Positions 34,574-42,737 of a stretch of 64,000 nt of DNA are shown in pieces (the first letter of the stretch is position 1; the number at the start of each line of letters is the position of its first letter). The position numbers and the translations under genes were made by a program. The notes below the pieces were generated by a model, which was not told where the DNA came from, did not search any database, and worked only from the letters and a program-made list of their open reading frames with translations. Origin of the DNA: Streptomyces aurantiacus (GTDB taxonomy: Bacteria; Actinomycetota; Actinomycetes; Streptomycetales; Streptomycetaceae); assembly GCF_001418335.1 (NCBI RefSeq), contig NZ_LIPP01000071.1, positions 10,104-74,103 of the forward strand, written 5' to 3'.

Positions 34574-35414
34574 GGCCGGCCCCTCCCTGGTCCTGGTCCT
34601 GACCGGCGTCCGCGTCGGTGGAGTCCGCGTCGTCAGCATCGGTCGGGCCGCGATCGGCCTCGGTGGCATCCAGGTCGTCGTCGCCGGTGGGGTCGAAGCG
34701 GTAGCCGACGCCCCATACGGTCTGGATCAGCCGGGGCCGTGCCGGGTCGTCCTCGACCTTGCCGCGCAGCCGCCGGACGTGGACGGTCACGGTCGACAGG
34801 TCTCCGAAGTCCCACCCCCACACCTCGTGCATGAGGTCCTCCCGGCCGAACGCGCGGCCCGGGTGCCGCAGGAGGAAGGAGAGCAGGTCGAACTCCCGCA
34901 AGGTGAGGGCCAGTTCGGCGCCGTGTTTGGTGGCGCGACGGGCGGCGGGGTCGACGGTCAGACCGGCCGCGCTCAGCGGGCGGGCCGTGGCGGCGGGCCG
35001 GGTGCGGCGCAGTACCGACTCCACCCGCAGCACCAGTTCGCGCGGGCTGAACGGCTTGGTGACGTAGTCATCCGCACCCACCTCCAAGCCCATGATGCGG
35101 TCGTCCTCGTCGCCCCGGGCGGTGAGCATGATGACGGGCACCGGTCCACGCTCGCGCAGCCGTCGGCACACCTCCAAGCCGTCCATGCCGGGCAGCATCA
35201 GGTCGAGGACCACGAGGTCGGGCCAGTGCGCGGCGGCGTGGGCGAGCGCGTCGGGGCCGTCGCCCGCCCGGTCGACGCGGTAGCCGGCGCGGTCGAGGTA
35301 TCCGGAGACGACCTCGGCGACGGTGGGGTCGTCGTCGACCACCAGGACCCGGGCGCCCCCGGCCGAGCGGGAGTCGGTCAGGGGGTCCTGTGTCGGTTCG
35401 TACGGCTGGTGCAT
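34566..35414 (-). CDS. OmpR-family response regulator
   Basis: A 282-residue response regulator. The receiver domain (residues about 20-135) has the acidic pair VVDDD, the phosphoacceptor Asp in VVLDLMLPGMDG and the conserved Lys in DDYVTKPFSP. The winged-helix output domain ends in VWGVGYRFDP. About 35 further residues form an acidic repeat tail (DDDLDATEADRG ... DADDADSTDADAG). The ATG at 35414 is chosen over a long upstream open frame that lacks conserved sequence. It is transcribed with the histidine kinase and divergent from the GT2 gene. Confidence 0.92.
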   Translation of the reverse strand: MHQPYEPTQDPLTDSRSAGGARVLVVDDDPTVAEVVSGYLDRAGYRVDRAGDGPDALAHAAAHWPDLVVLDLMLPGMDGLEVCRRLRERGPVPVIMLTARGDEDDRIMGLEVGADDYVTKPFSPRELVLRVESVLRRTRPAATARPLSAAGLTVDPAARRATKHGAELALTLREFDLLSFLLRHPGRAFGREDLMHEVWGWDFGDLSTVTVHVRRLRGKVEDDPARPRLIQTVWGVGYRFDPTGDDDLDATEADRGPTDADDADSTDADAGQDQDQGGAGRE

Positions 35415-35526
35415 GCGCCAAGCCTCGCACCGCGCTGTCGGCCGTGCCGACCCCGGACCCGGACGTCCGTGTTTCGTAAGGAGCCGATGCCCGATATGCG
35501 AATTTCGTCTTCGTAGGGTGAAGGAC

Positions 35527-36273
35527 GTGACAACCCCTCCCACCTCTCCCTGTGCCGACCCTCCCTGTGTCGACGTGGTCCTCCCGTGCCTGAACGAGGC
35601 CGAGGCCCTGCCCTGGGTCCTCGCCCGGATTCCGCCCGGCTGGCGGGCCCTCGTCGTGGACAACGGCTCCACCGACGGTTCGGCCGACATCGCCCGCGCA
35701 CTCGGCGCGAGCGTCGTCCACGAGTCGCGCCGCGGATTCGGGGCCGCCTGCCACGCGGGGCTCGCCGCCGCCACCGCCGACATCGTCTGCTTCTGCGACT
35801 GCGACGCGTCCCTCGATCCGTCGCTCCTCGTCCCCTTCGTACGTCAAGTGCGGGACGGCGAGGCCGACTTGGTGCTGGGCAGGCGCCGGCCGAAGGGCCG
35901 GTCCGCCTGGCCGGCCCACGCCCGGGCGGGCAACCTCGCGCTGGCCCGGCTGCTGCGCCGCCGCACCGGGCTGCGGCTGCACGACCTCGGTCCGCTGCGT
36001 GCCGCCCGCCGCGAGCCCCTGCTGGACCTCGGGCTGACCGACCGGCGCAGCGGTTACCCGCTCCAGATGGTCGTGCGCGCCGCCGACGAGGGCTGGCGGA
36101 TCGCCGAGCACGACGTGCCCTACCTGCCCCGTACGGGCGCCTCCAAGGTGACCGGCACCTGGCGCGGCACCTGGCAGGCCGTACGGGACATGAGCCGAGT
36201 GCTGGGCGAACCCGCTCCCCACGTCACGCAAGGCGCCGCCCACGGCGCCACCCGAGGAGGCATCCCCCGATGA
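35527..36273 (+). CDS. glycosyltransferase family 2 protein
   Basis: A 248-residue GT-A enzyme of the dolichyl-phosphate-mannose synthase-like type. VDVVLPCLNEAEALPWVLAR opens the fold, VVDNGSTDGS binds the nucleotide, and CFCDCDASLDPS is the metal-binding acidic motif. There are no membrane segments. The GTG at 35527 follows TAGGGT by seven bases, giving a leaderless layout; the in-frame GTG at 35518 overlaps that hexamer and is less likely. The stop overlaps the next start by ATGA, and three biosynthetic genes are coupled in a row. Confidence 0.88.
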   Translation: MTTPPTSPCADPPCVDVVLPCLNEAEALPWVLARIPPGWRALVVDNGSTDGSADIARALGASVVHESRRGFGAACHAGLAAATADIVCFCDCDASLDPSLLVPFVRQVRDGEADLVLGRRRPKGRSAWPAHARAGNLALARLLRRRTGLRLHDLGPLRAARREPLLDLGLTDRRSGYPLQMVVRAADEGWRIAEHDVPYLPRTGASKVTGTWRGTWQAVRDMSRVLGEPAPHVTQGAAHGATRGGIPR

Positions 36274-36896
36274 CTACGCCGATCACGCTGCTCGTCATCG
36301 CCAAGGAGCCGCGGCCGGGGCGGGTCAAGACCCGGCTCACGCCGCCCTTCACCCCGGCGGAGGCCGCCGCCCTGGCCGAGGCGGCGCTCACCGACACCCT
36401 GCTCGCCGTGGCCGCCACGCCCGCCACCCGCCGGGTCCTCGTCCTGGAGGGGGCGCCGGGACCGTGGCTGCCGCCCGGCTTCGATGTCGTACCGCAGTGC
36501 GGCGGCGGCCTCGACGAACGGCTGGCCGCGGCCTTCGCCGGCTGCGACGGGCCGGCCCTGCTCATCGGCATGGACACGCCCCAGGTGACACCCGCCCTGC
36601 TCGCCGAGGACTTCACCGGCTGCGACGCCGTCTTCGGCCCGGCCGAGGACGGCGGTTTCTGGGCCCTGGGACTGGCCGAGCCCGATCCACGGCTGCTGCG
36701 CGGCGTCCCCATGTCGACGCCCACCACCGGAGCGGTGCAGCGCGAGCGGCTCGTCGGCGCCGGGCTGCGTGTGCGCGACCTGCCGCGGCTGCGGGACGTC
36801 GACACGGCCGCCGACGCCGAGGCGGTGGCCGCGGCGGTGCCCCACAGCCGCTTCGCCGCCCGCCTCACCCGGCTCACGGCGGTCGCCGGCCGATGA
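36270..36896 (+). CDS. TIGR04282 family glycosyltransferase-like protein
   Basis: A 208-residue GT-A fold protein resembling CofC-like guanylyltransferases and the TIGR04282 family (named from arsenosugar/selenosugar gene neighbourhoods). LLVIAKEPRPGRVKTRLTPP is the nucleotide-binding start, and LLIGMDTPQV plus FGPAEDGGFWALGLA form the core acidic site. It overlaps the genes on both sides by four bases and has GAGGAGG upstream, so it is firmly in the operon. No radical SAM arsenosugar gene is near, so the named pathway need not apply; a role in surface sugar transfer is more likely. Confidence 0.85.
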   Translation: MTTPITLLVIAKEPRPGRVKTRLTPPFTPAEAAALAEAALTDTLLAVAATPATRRVLVLEGAPGPWLPPGFDVVPQCGGGLDERLAAAFAGCDGPALLIGMDTPQVTPALLAEDFTGCDAVFGPAEDGGFWALGLAEPDPRLLRGVPMSTPTTGAVQRERLVGAGLRVRDLPRLRDVDTAADAEAVAAAVPHSRFAARLTRLTAVAGR

Positions 36897-37714
36897 ACCG
36901 ACCCATGAGCGAACCCACCGTCGACGACCTCGCCCCACCGCCGGCCCACCCCGCGTGGGCCGGCGCCGACCCCTACACCCGCGCGCTGCGTACCGGCCAC
37001 GGGCCTCTCTACCTGCGCCGGGCCGACGGCTGGCTGCTGCCGTTGGAGGTGGAGCGCTGGTGCGCCCGCGCCGACGCTGTGGACCTGGAGATCCTGGGCC
37101 GGTGCGAGGGTGCCGTGCTCGACATCGGCTGCGGCCCGGGGCGGCTCGTCGCGGAACTCGCCGGGCAGGGCCGGCGAGTCCTCGGCATCGACGTCAGCGC
37201 GGCGGCCGTCAGCCGGACCACTCGGCTGGGCGGTCCGGCCCTGCACCGTTCCGTCTTCGAGCCGCTGCCCGCCGAGGGCCGGTGGAACACCGCGCTGCTC
37301 GTCGACGGCAACGTCGGCATCGGCGGCGATCCGCGCGCTCTCCTCACCAGGCTGGCCGACCTGCTGGTCCAAGGCGGGCTGCTCATCGTCGAGACCCTGC
37401 CGATGGACATCGACGAGCGCGTCCGTGTCCACATCACGGACGCGCACGGCGCCCTCGGCACGCCGTTCCCCTGGGCCCGTACCGGGACCCGCGCCCTCAT
37501 CCGGTACGCGGCGGGCACGGGCTGGAGCACGGTCGATCAGTGGACGACCGGCGGACGGTCCTTCGTCGCCCTGCGCAGCCGCAGCACCCGCAGCAGTCGC
37601 AGCACGAAGAGGAGCGCCGAACCGGCGAAGAGAACGGCTGTGATCAGCAGCCAGCGGGCCAGGAAGCCGTCGGCCGGCAAGCCGGTCGCCATCCGGTACC
37701 GCCGGTCCACCTGA
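36893..37714 (+). CDS. class I SAM-dependent methyltransferase with antisense run-on tail
   Basis: A 273-residue methyltransferase. Motif I is VLDIGCGPGRLVAEL and GIDVSAAAVSR binds the adenosine. The fold ends at about residue 225 (GWSTVDQWTTGGRSFVALRS). The last 45 or so residues are Ser/Arg/Lys-rich and are encoded on the strand opposite the 3' end of the convergent membrane-protein gene, with 178 bp shared. This tail is probably accidental extension after loss of the original stop. The ATG at 36893 overlaps the previous stop (ATGA); ATG 36905 is an alternative. Confidence 0.85.
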   Translation: MNRPMSEPTVDDLAPPPAHPAWAGADPYTRALRTGHGPLYLRRADGWLLPLEVERWCARADAVDLEILGRCEGAVLDIGCGPGRLVAELAGQGRRVLGIDVSAAAVSRTTRLGGPALHRSVFEPLPAEGRWNTALLVDGNVGIGGDPRALLTRLADLLVQGGLLIVETLPMDIDERVRVHITDAHGALGTPFPWARTGTRALIRYAAGTGWSTVDQWTTGGRSFVALRSRSTRSSRSTKRSAEPAKRTAVISSQRARKPSAGKPVAIRYRRST

Positions 37715-38103
37715 CCGCTGATCAGCGGGAACCAGACCAGCAGGAGCAGCGCGGAGAGCGCCGCCGGGACCCGGACGTACATCGTCCGCTCCCGGTGGCC
37801 GGCCGCGCCGAACGCCCGGACGACCCCGCGGTCCACCACCGCGTACAGCGGCAGCAGCACCAGATCGTGCAGCACGGCCGCACCCACGAACCACAGGGCC
37901 ACGCCGAACCGGTCATCGGCGAGCAGCCGCACACCCGCGTACCCGGCGAGCGCGAACGAGCAGGCCAGCAGCAGGAGTTGCAGGGGACTTCCCACCACGG
38001 CCGCCGCCCGTCGCGGCCCCGCCCGTCGTTTCTCTGCCCGCCGTGTCCTCGCCGGCCGTGTCGTCGCCCGCCATGTCCTCGCCCTGCTCAGCAGCGTCCT
38101 CAT
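37537..38103 (-). CDS. hypothetical integral membrane protein
   Basis: A 188-residue protein with a basic N-terminus (about 40 residues, Arg-rich) and four predicted membrane helices: LQLLLLACSFALAGYAGVRL, VALWFVGAAVLHDLVLLPLY, YVRVPAALSALLLLVWFPLI and WLLITAVLFAGSALLFVLRL. No family with known function is recognised. Its start codon shares a base with the stop of the molybdopterin gene upstream (TGATG at 38101-38105), indicating co-expression. It may be a membrane partner of that oxidoreductase. Its last 178 bp overlap the convergent methyltransferase. Confidence 0.75.
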   Translation of the reverse strand: MRTLLSRARTWRATTRPARTRRAEKRRAGPRRAAAVVGSPLQLLLLACSFALAGYAGVRLLADDRFGVALWFVGAAVLHDLVLLPLYAVVDRGVVRAFGAAGHRERTMYVRVPAALSALLLLVWFPLISGQVDRRYRMATGLPADGFLARWLLITAVLFAGSALLFVLRLLRVLRLRRATKDRPPVVH

Positions 38104-39398
38104 CACAGGTCTCCGAACGTCATACGGGCCACCCATTTCGTGTTCAGCACACCGGGCGCGGCGGGCACGACGATCCGTGCCGGGTAACCGTGGTCCGGGC
38201 TCAGGTCCTCACCGTTGACCGCCAGGGCGAGCAGGGAGCGCGGGTCCGCCACCTGGTTGGCGCGCAGCGCCGCGTGGCGGAAGGCGCCGTGCCGCTGCAG
38301 GGACTCGACGAAGACGTCCGGCGGGTCGGCGTCGAACCCGACGAGCGCCGCGAGGTCACGCAGCCGTACGCCCCGCCACCACTGGTCCGAGGTCGACCAG
38401 CCCTCGACGCACGCTATGGGCAACGCCGCACTGTGCGAGGGCAGTTGAAGCAGCTCACTCCTGCCCAGCCGGACCGTGCCCGTCCGTCCCGTGACGACGA
38501 GCCGCCACGCGTCCTCGTCCGTCTCCGCGGCGCCGATGCCCGCGTAGGCGGCCGTCTTGTTGATCTGGAAGCCGTTCGGGCCGCTGCCCGGGTCGGCTCC
38601 GCCGTGCGGCGCGAGGACGGCCGTGCGCCGCAGCGGCCCGTCGAAGCTGCGCCCCGCCGTCGTCCCGAACAGCAGCAGGGAGCCACCGCCGACGAACCAC
38701 AGTGCCCCGCGCCGGGAGACGCTCGCGGGATCCGGCCGCGGAGAGATCAGCTCGCCCCCTGCCTCTTCTGCCCCGTCCATCTCTTCCGCCCCTTCCAGTC
38801 CCCTCGCGGGCGCCTCCCGTTCCTCCCGCATGCGGCGTACGTTCCGTACGGCGGCCGGTGTCTTCAGGGCGGCATGGGCGAGGAACGCGGCGAAGAACAC
38901 CCAGGCACCGTAGAAGTGCAGGGGGTAGAAGGAGCCCGGGAAGAGGTAGTCGAGCTGGACGTTGAGCACACCGGTCACGAACTCGAACAGCGCGCCCCCG
39001 ACCAGCAGCAGGAGCGAGAGCCGCTCCAGTGCGTGGGCGAGCGAGCGGGCCGGTGGCAGGGCGAACAGCTTCGGCACCACCGACCACAGCTTGGCCAGCA
39101 GGACGGGGATCAGGGTGACGCCGAGCGTGACGTGGACGCCCTGCGTGAGGCGGTACAGCCAGTGCGGTCCTGTGGGCCAGTCGAAGAGGTAGAAACCGAG
39201 GATCCCCTTGTCCGGGGTCTTGTCGTTCACCGGTGAGAGACCGGGGTTGTAGGCGGCGTACGAGAGCAGGCCCGTCAGGAACAGCACGGTGATGCCGACG
39301 AGCAGGACGAGGCCGAGAACCGACGTGAACCCGGGACCGCGCAGCGGGCTGCGCCAGAAACCGGGAGAAGTGGGGAGTCGTGAGGCGTGGTCGCGCAT
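38103..39398 (-). CDS. cytochrome b-like / molybdopterin oxidoreductase fusion
   Basis: A 431-residue fusion. Residues 1-200 hold four or five membrane helices with histidines placed for heme b (GVHVTLGV ... YPLHFYGAWVFFAAFLAHAA). After a charged linker, a twin-arginine-like segment (VSRRGALWFVGGGSLLLFG) leads into a sulfite-oxidase-family molybdopterin domain whose likely Mo ligand is Cys in PIACVEGWSTSDQWW. It would pass electrons between an external substrate and the membrane. The ATG at 39398 follows TACGGT by six bases, a leaderless layout. It depends on molybdenum, which modABC can supply. Confidence 0.85.
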   Translation of the reverse strand: MRDHASRLPTSPGFWRSPLRGPGFTSVLGLVLLVGITVLFLTGLLSYAAYNPGLSPVNDKTPDKGILGFYLFDWPTGPHWLYRLTQGVHVTLGVTLIPVLLAKLWSVVPKLFALPPARSLAHALERLSLLLLVGGALFEFVTGVLNVQLDYLFPGSFYPLHFYGAWVFFAAFLAHAALKTPAAVRNVRRMREEREAPARGLEGAEEMDGAEEAGGELISPRPDPASVSRRGALWFVGGGSLLLFGTTAGRSFDGPLRRTAVLAPHGGADPGSGPNGFQINKTAAYAGIGAAETDEDAWRLVVTGRTGTVRLGRSELLQLPSHSAALPIACVEGWSTSDQWWRGVRLRDLAALVGFDADPPDVFVESLQRHGAFRHAALRANQVADPRSLLALAVNGEDLSPDHGYPARIVVPAAPGVLNTKWVARMTFGDL

Positions 39399-39510
39399 GG
39401 CCCGACCGTAGGCCGGGAAAAGCCCCTGGCAGGGCCCGCGACCCATGACGAAACGCTGACGTCCTGCGGCCGACGGCCCGGGACGGCTTCCGCCGCCCTA
39501 GCGTTCTCGT

Positions 39511-40980
39511 GTGATCCCTTCCTTCCGTTCCCGTGCGGTCCCCTGCCCGCGTTCCCGTGGAACCCGCTCCCCGCTCCTCGACCTCGCCGCGGCGTCGGCC
39601 GCCGTGCTCCTCGTGCTCGCCGCCGCGCTGATCGGCCGCCACATCGAGAAGACCGACCACACCCTCCACGTGGGGTGGCCTCCCCTGTGGTCGAACTGGA
39701 ATCCGCACGTCGGCCCGGGTACTCCGGCCGCGGTGGCGGTCGCGCTCGCCGTCGTGGCGTACGGCCCCGTCCTCGCGGCGCGCCTGCCCTGGCGCGCGCT
39801 GCTCGGCGCGGCCTGGGCCACCGCCATGGCCTGGACATGGTCGCTCGCCCTGGTCGACGGATGGCACCGGGGCGTCGCCGTCCGGCTCACCACCCGCTAC
39901 GAGTACCTCCAGGTCATCGACCGCTTCCACGACATCCCGGCCACCCTGCGGGACTTCACCCACCACATCCTGCTCGGCTCGCCGGACCCCTGGCCCGCCC
40001 ATGTGGCCGGGCATCCGCCCGCCGCTCCGCTCACCTTCGTCCTCCTCGACCGGATCGGCCTTGGCGGCGGCGGCTGGGCCGGGGCCTGGTGCATCACCGT
40101 CGGATCCACCGCCTGTGTCGCCGTCCTGGTGACCGTGCGCAGGCTCGCAGGCGAGGAGTTGGCGCGGCGCGCGGCACCGTTCCTGGCGCTCGCACCGGCG
40201 GCGGTGTGGATGGGTACGTCGGCCGACGCGTACTTCGCCGCGGTCGCCGCCTGGTCCCTGGCGGTGCTCGCGCTCGCCGTGACCGCGCCGACAGGAACCC
40301 GCACCAGGTGCATCGCCTTCGGCTCCGGTCTGCTGTTCGGCCTGACCTGCTATCTCAGTTACGGTCTTACGCTCATCGTGGTGATCGGGGCGGGCGTGCT
40401 GTTCCTCGGGCGGAACCGCGTCCGGGCGCTGCCCTTCCTCGCCGCCGGCGCCGCCGTCGTCCCCGCGGTGTTCACCCTCGCCGGCTTCAACTGGTGGGAG
40501 GCGTACCACCTCCTGGTCGAGCGCTACTACGACGGCGCGGGCGGCATCCGGCCCTACAGCTACTGGGTGTGGGCGAACCTCGCGTGCACGGTTCTCATCA
40601 CCGGCCTCGCCACCGCGGCGGGGCTCGGGCGGGTCGGCGGCGCGCTCGGGCGGGGACGCCACGACCTCCTGCCCCGCCGCACGCCCCAGGGCCCGGCAGC
40701 CCCTTCCCCGGGCCCGACGGCCCACCACCCGAATCCGGCCACCGAGTCCCGGGGGCCGGCCGCCGAGACCCGGCTCGCCCTGCTCGTCCTGTGCGGCCTG
40801 CTCGCCCTGCTCGTGGCCGACCTGTCCGGGATGAGCAAGGCCGAGACCGAACGCATCTGGCTGCCCTTCGCGATGTGGCTGCTCCCGGCGTGCGCGCTCC
40901 TCACCCGCCCTCGGGCCTGGCTCGGCGCCCAGGCCGTTCTCGCCCTGCTCCTCAACCACCTGCTGCTGACGGGATGGTGA
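39511..40980 (+). CDS. polytopic membrane glycosyltransferase-like protein (GT39/mannosyltransferase type)
   Basis: A 489-residue protein with ten or more membrane segments from LLDLAAASAAVLLVLAAALI onward. The first extracellular loop carries acidic and histidine residues (HIEKTDHTLHVGW), followed by YLQVIDRFHDIPATLRD and GHPPAAPLTFVLLDRIG, the layout of lipid-linked sugar transferases. A disordered Pro/Thr-rich cytoplasmic loop sits near residues 385-420. Such proteins use polyprenyl-phosphate sugars, as would be made by the nearby GT2. The GTG at 39511 is preceded by TAGCGT at six bases, a leaderless layout, and is divergent from the molybdopterin fusion. Confidence 0.75.
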   Translation: MIPSFRSRAVPCPRSRGTRSPLLDLAAASAAVLLVLAAALIGRHIEKTDHTLHVGWPPLWSNWNPHVGPGTPAAVAVALAVVAYGPVLAARLPWRALLGAAWATAMAWTWSLALVDGWHRGVAVRLTTRYEYLQVIDRFHDIPATLRDFTHHILLGSPDPWPAHVAGHPPAAPLTFVLLDRIGLGGGGWAGAWCITVGSTACVAVLVTVRRLAGEELARRAAPFLALAPAAVWMGTSADAYFAAVAAWSLAVLALAVTAPTGTRTRCIAFGSGLLFGLTCYLSYGLTLIVVIGAGVLFLGRNRVRALPFLAAGAAVVPAVFTLAGFNWWEAYHLLVERYYDGAGGIRPYSYWVWANLACTVLITGLATAAGLGRVGGALGRGRHDLLPRRTPQGPAAPSPGPTAHHPNPATESRGPAAETRLALLVLCGLLALLVADLSGMSKAETERIWLPFAMWLLPACALLTRPRAWLGAQAVLALLLNHLLLTGW

Positions 40981-41080
40981 CCACGCTCTTTCCGGCCTCG
41001 CCCGTTCCGGACCGGAGGGCGCTCGCACCTGGCATGTGGACGACCATCACCATTCTTTTGCTTCCCTCCCGGGCAAAGAA

Positions 41081-41099
41081 CCGCGTGTTTCACACGCGG
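41081..41099. other. perfect short hairpin CCGCGTGT-TTC-ACACGCGG
   Basis: An eight-base-pair perfect stem with a three-base loop, 22 bases upstream of a second, larger stem-loop. Together they suggest a composite terminator or a small structured RNA after the membrane glycosyltransferase gene. Confidence 0.45.
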
Positions 41100-41120
41100 G
41101 TGTGGCAGGTTGTACCTCAG

Positions 41121-41157
41121 CCGGACCCGTCACTTCCCCCCGTAGTGGCGGGTCCGG
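41121..41157. terminator. stem-loop between convergent genes
   Basis: CCGGACCCGTCACT pairs with AGTGGCGGGTCCGG over 14 positions with one T-G wobble and a nine-base loop. It lies between the convergent glycosyltransferase and MerR genes and could terminate both. Confidence 0.7.
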
Positions 41158-41201
41158 TGTTGCGTGCGCTCGGATCGGCCGGAATCTCACCGTGGCCCTT
41201 C

Positions 41202-41633
41202 TCACTGTGGCCGTGGAGCTCTCTTCCGGGGCGTTCCTACGGCGCCGGTCGCCGCGGCCCTGACGAGGCGGCGAAAGGTCGGACATTCCGAGTGGCTCGG
41301 CGCGGGACAGGCCGCGGCGTGCCGCAGCGAGTCACGCAGGGCGCCGAGCTCCTTGATCTTCCTGTCCAGCTCGTCCGCTCTGGCAGCCAGCAGCCGCCGG
41401 TCGAGGTCTGGCCGCCCGTCCGGCGCGAACATGCCCGCGATCTCGTCGAGCGAGAAACCTGCGGTGCGCCCCAGCGCGATCAGCGCCAGGCGTTCCAGCA
41501 CGCCGGGATCGTACTGGCGGCGCAGGCCCCGTCTGCCGGTCGGGCCGATCAGGCCCTTCTCCTCGTAGAACCGCAGGGTCGAGGCGGGAACCCCGGCGCG
41601 GTGTGCCACCTCGGCGATGTCCAGTTCCGTCAT
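41202..41633 (-). CDS. MerR family transcriptional regulator with paired cysteines
   Basis: A 143-residue MerR protein. The winged helix is at residues 5-50 (IAEVAHRAGVPASTLRFYEE), followed by the helical GFSLDEIAGMF region and the dimer coiled coil. The C-terminal CPAPSHSEC segment (two Cys nine apart with a His) lies where ZntR/CueR-like proteins bind metal or redox ligands, so metal or thiol sensing is possible. It is divergent from a SAM methyltransferase, with a symmetric element between them. Target assignment rests on that context. Confidence 0.88.
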   Translation of the reverse strand: MTELDIAEVAHRAGVPASTLRFYEEKGLIGPTGRRGLRRQYDPGVLERLALIALGRTAGFSLDEIAGMFAPDGRPDLDRRLLAARADELDRKIKELGALRDSLRHAAACPAPSHSECPTFRRLVRAAATGAVGTPRKRAPRPQ

Positions 41634-41650
41634 TTTCCGTCATTCTCTTG

Positions 41651-41670
41651 ACCTCAAGTCGACTTTAAGT
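41651..41670. promoter_or_regulatory. MerR-type dyad between the MerR and methyltransferase genes
   Basis: ACCTCAAGTCGACTTTAAGT has a perfect 10-bp centre (AAGTCGACTT, 41656-41665) and matching flanks with few mismatches. TTGACC at 41648-41653 overlaps its left edge as a -35 candidate. MerR-family operators lie inside promoters with a long spacer, which this fits. Confidence 0.6.
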
Positions 41671-41723
41671 AGCACGGTGTCATCTCCACCCGGACGGGAC
41701 AAGCGTCGAGGCAGGTACAGGGG

Positions 41724-42596
41724 ATGAGCATGGACATCACGCAGAGGGACGAAGCCGAGCAGACGGCCCGTTGGAACGGGGCCGCCGGCCAGGCCTGGGT
41801 CGATACCCGGGCAGTGCTCGACGAGTTGTTCAAGCCTTTCGAGAAGCTTCTCGTCGACGCGGTCGTCACCGAACACGCGCAGCACGTACTCGACGTCGGC
41901 TGCGGCACCGGCGCGACGACGCTGGCCGTCGCGCGACGACTCGGCGCGCAGGGGTCGGATACGCAAGGGCGCTCCGTCGGTGTCGACCTGTCCGAGCCGA
42001 TGGTCATGGACGCCCGGGTGCGGGCCGAGCAGGAGGGCAGCCGGGCCTCGTTCGTCCTCGCCGACGCACAGGAGCACGCCTTCGAACCCGCCACCTTCGA
42101 CATGGTGATCTCGCGATTCGGCGTCATGTTCTTCAATGACTCCGTCAAGGCCTTCACCAACCTGCGGCGTGCCGCCCGCGAGGACGCCGCGCTCAGGTTC
42201 ATCGCCTGGCGCGGCCCCGCGGAGAATCCGTTCATGACCACGGCCGAACGCGCCGCGGCACCGTTCATGCCGGACATGCCCGCCCGGCGCCCCGACGAGC
42301 CGGGGCAGTTCGCCTTCGCGGACGCGGACCGGGTCCGGCGCGTCCTGGAGGAGAGCGGCTGGGCCGGGATCGACATCCGGCCGGTCGACGTGACCTGCGC
42401 CCTGCCCGAGAGGGAGCTGGTCCGTTACTTCACCCGGCTCGGTCCACTCGGCCTGGTCCTGCGCGAGGCGGACGAGCGGACCCGTACGCACATCATCGAA
42501 ACGGTCCGCGCCGCGTTCGACCCGTACACGCGGGGTGCGGAAGTCCGCTTCACCGCGGCCTGCTGGACGGTCGGCGCCCGCGCGTCCGCCACGTAA
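41724..42596 (+). CDS. class I SAM-dependent methyltransferase
   Basis: A 290-residue methyltransferase of the UbiE/COQ5-like type. Motif I is VLDVGCGTGATTLAVARRLG, the adenosine-binding acidic residue is in SVGVDLSEPMV, and ADAQEHAFEPATFDMVISRF is the following block. The C-terminal third is typical of Streptomyces small-molecule methyltransferases, but the acceptor is unknown. Two starts fit: ATG 41724 and ATG 41730, the latter with AGGGG at good spacing. It is divergent from the MerR gene and probably controlled by it, so methylation may be part of a detoxification response. Confidence 0.87.
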   Translation: MSMDITQRDEAEQTARWNGAAGQAWVDTRAVLDELFKPFEKLLVDAVVTEHAQHVLDVGCGTGATTLAVARRLGAQGSDTQGRSVGVDLSEPMVMDARVRAEQEGSRASFVLADAQEHAFEPATFDMVISRFGVMFFNDSVKAFTNLRRAAREDAALRFIAWRGPAENPFMTTAERAAAPFMPDMPARRPDEPGQFAFADADRVRRVLEESGWAGIDIRPVDVTCALPERELVRYFTRLGPLGLVLREADERTRTHIIETVRAAFDPYTRGAEVRFTAACWTVGARASAT

Positions 42597-42737
42597 GGCC
42601 CGTCATCGGGCACGGGCACGTGGCCCTGCCGTGAACGTCACGAGTAGTTCCAGTGAGGTCTACAACTGGGCAACAGTCGTCCCGCCCAACGGAGTTGAGG
42701 TGGAGTCGAGCCGGTGGGGAGTGTGAGGCTGAAGCGC

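Noticed and set aside
38455..41028. Long open frame of 857 codons on the minus strand
   Set aside because: It lies antisense to the membrane glycosyltransferase and then out of frame over the molybdopterin fusion gene. Its composition is Arg/Gly/Pro/His-rich shadow sequence, typical of high-GC DNA.
41071..41160. Possible tRNA or small structured RNA
   Set aside because: The stems do not form a cloverleaf and the conserved T-loop and anticodon bases are missing. A terminator explains the hairpins better.
41202..42596. Resistance cassette acquired by transfer
   Set aside because: Base composition and codon use match the neighbours and no mobile element flanks the genes, so transfer is not supported.
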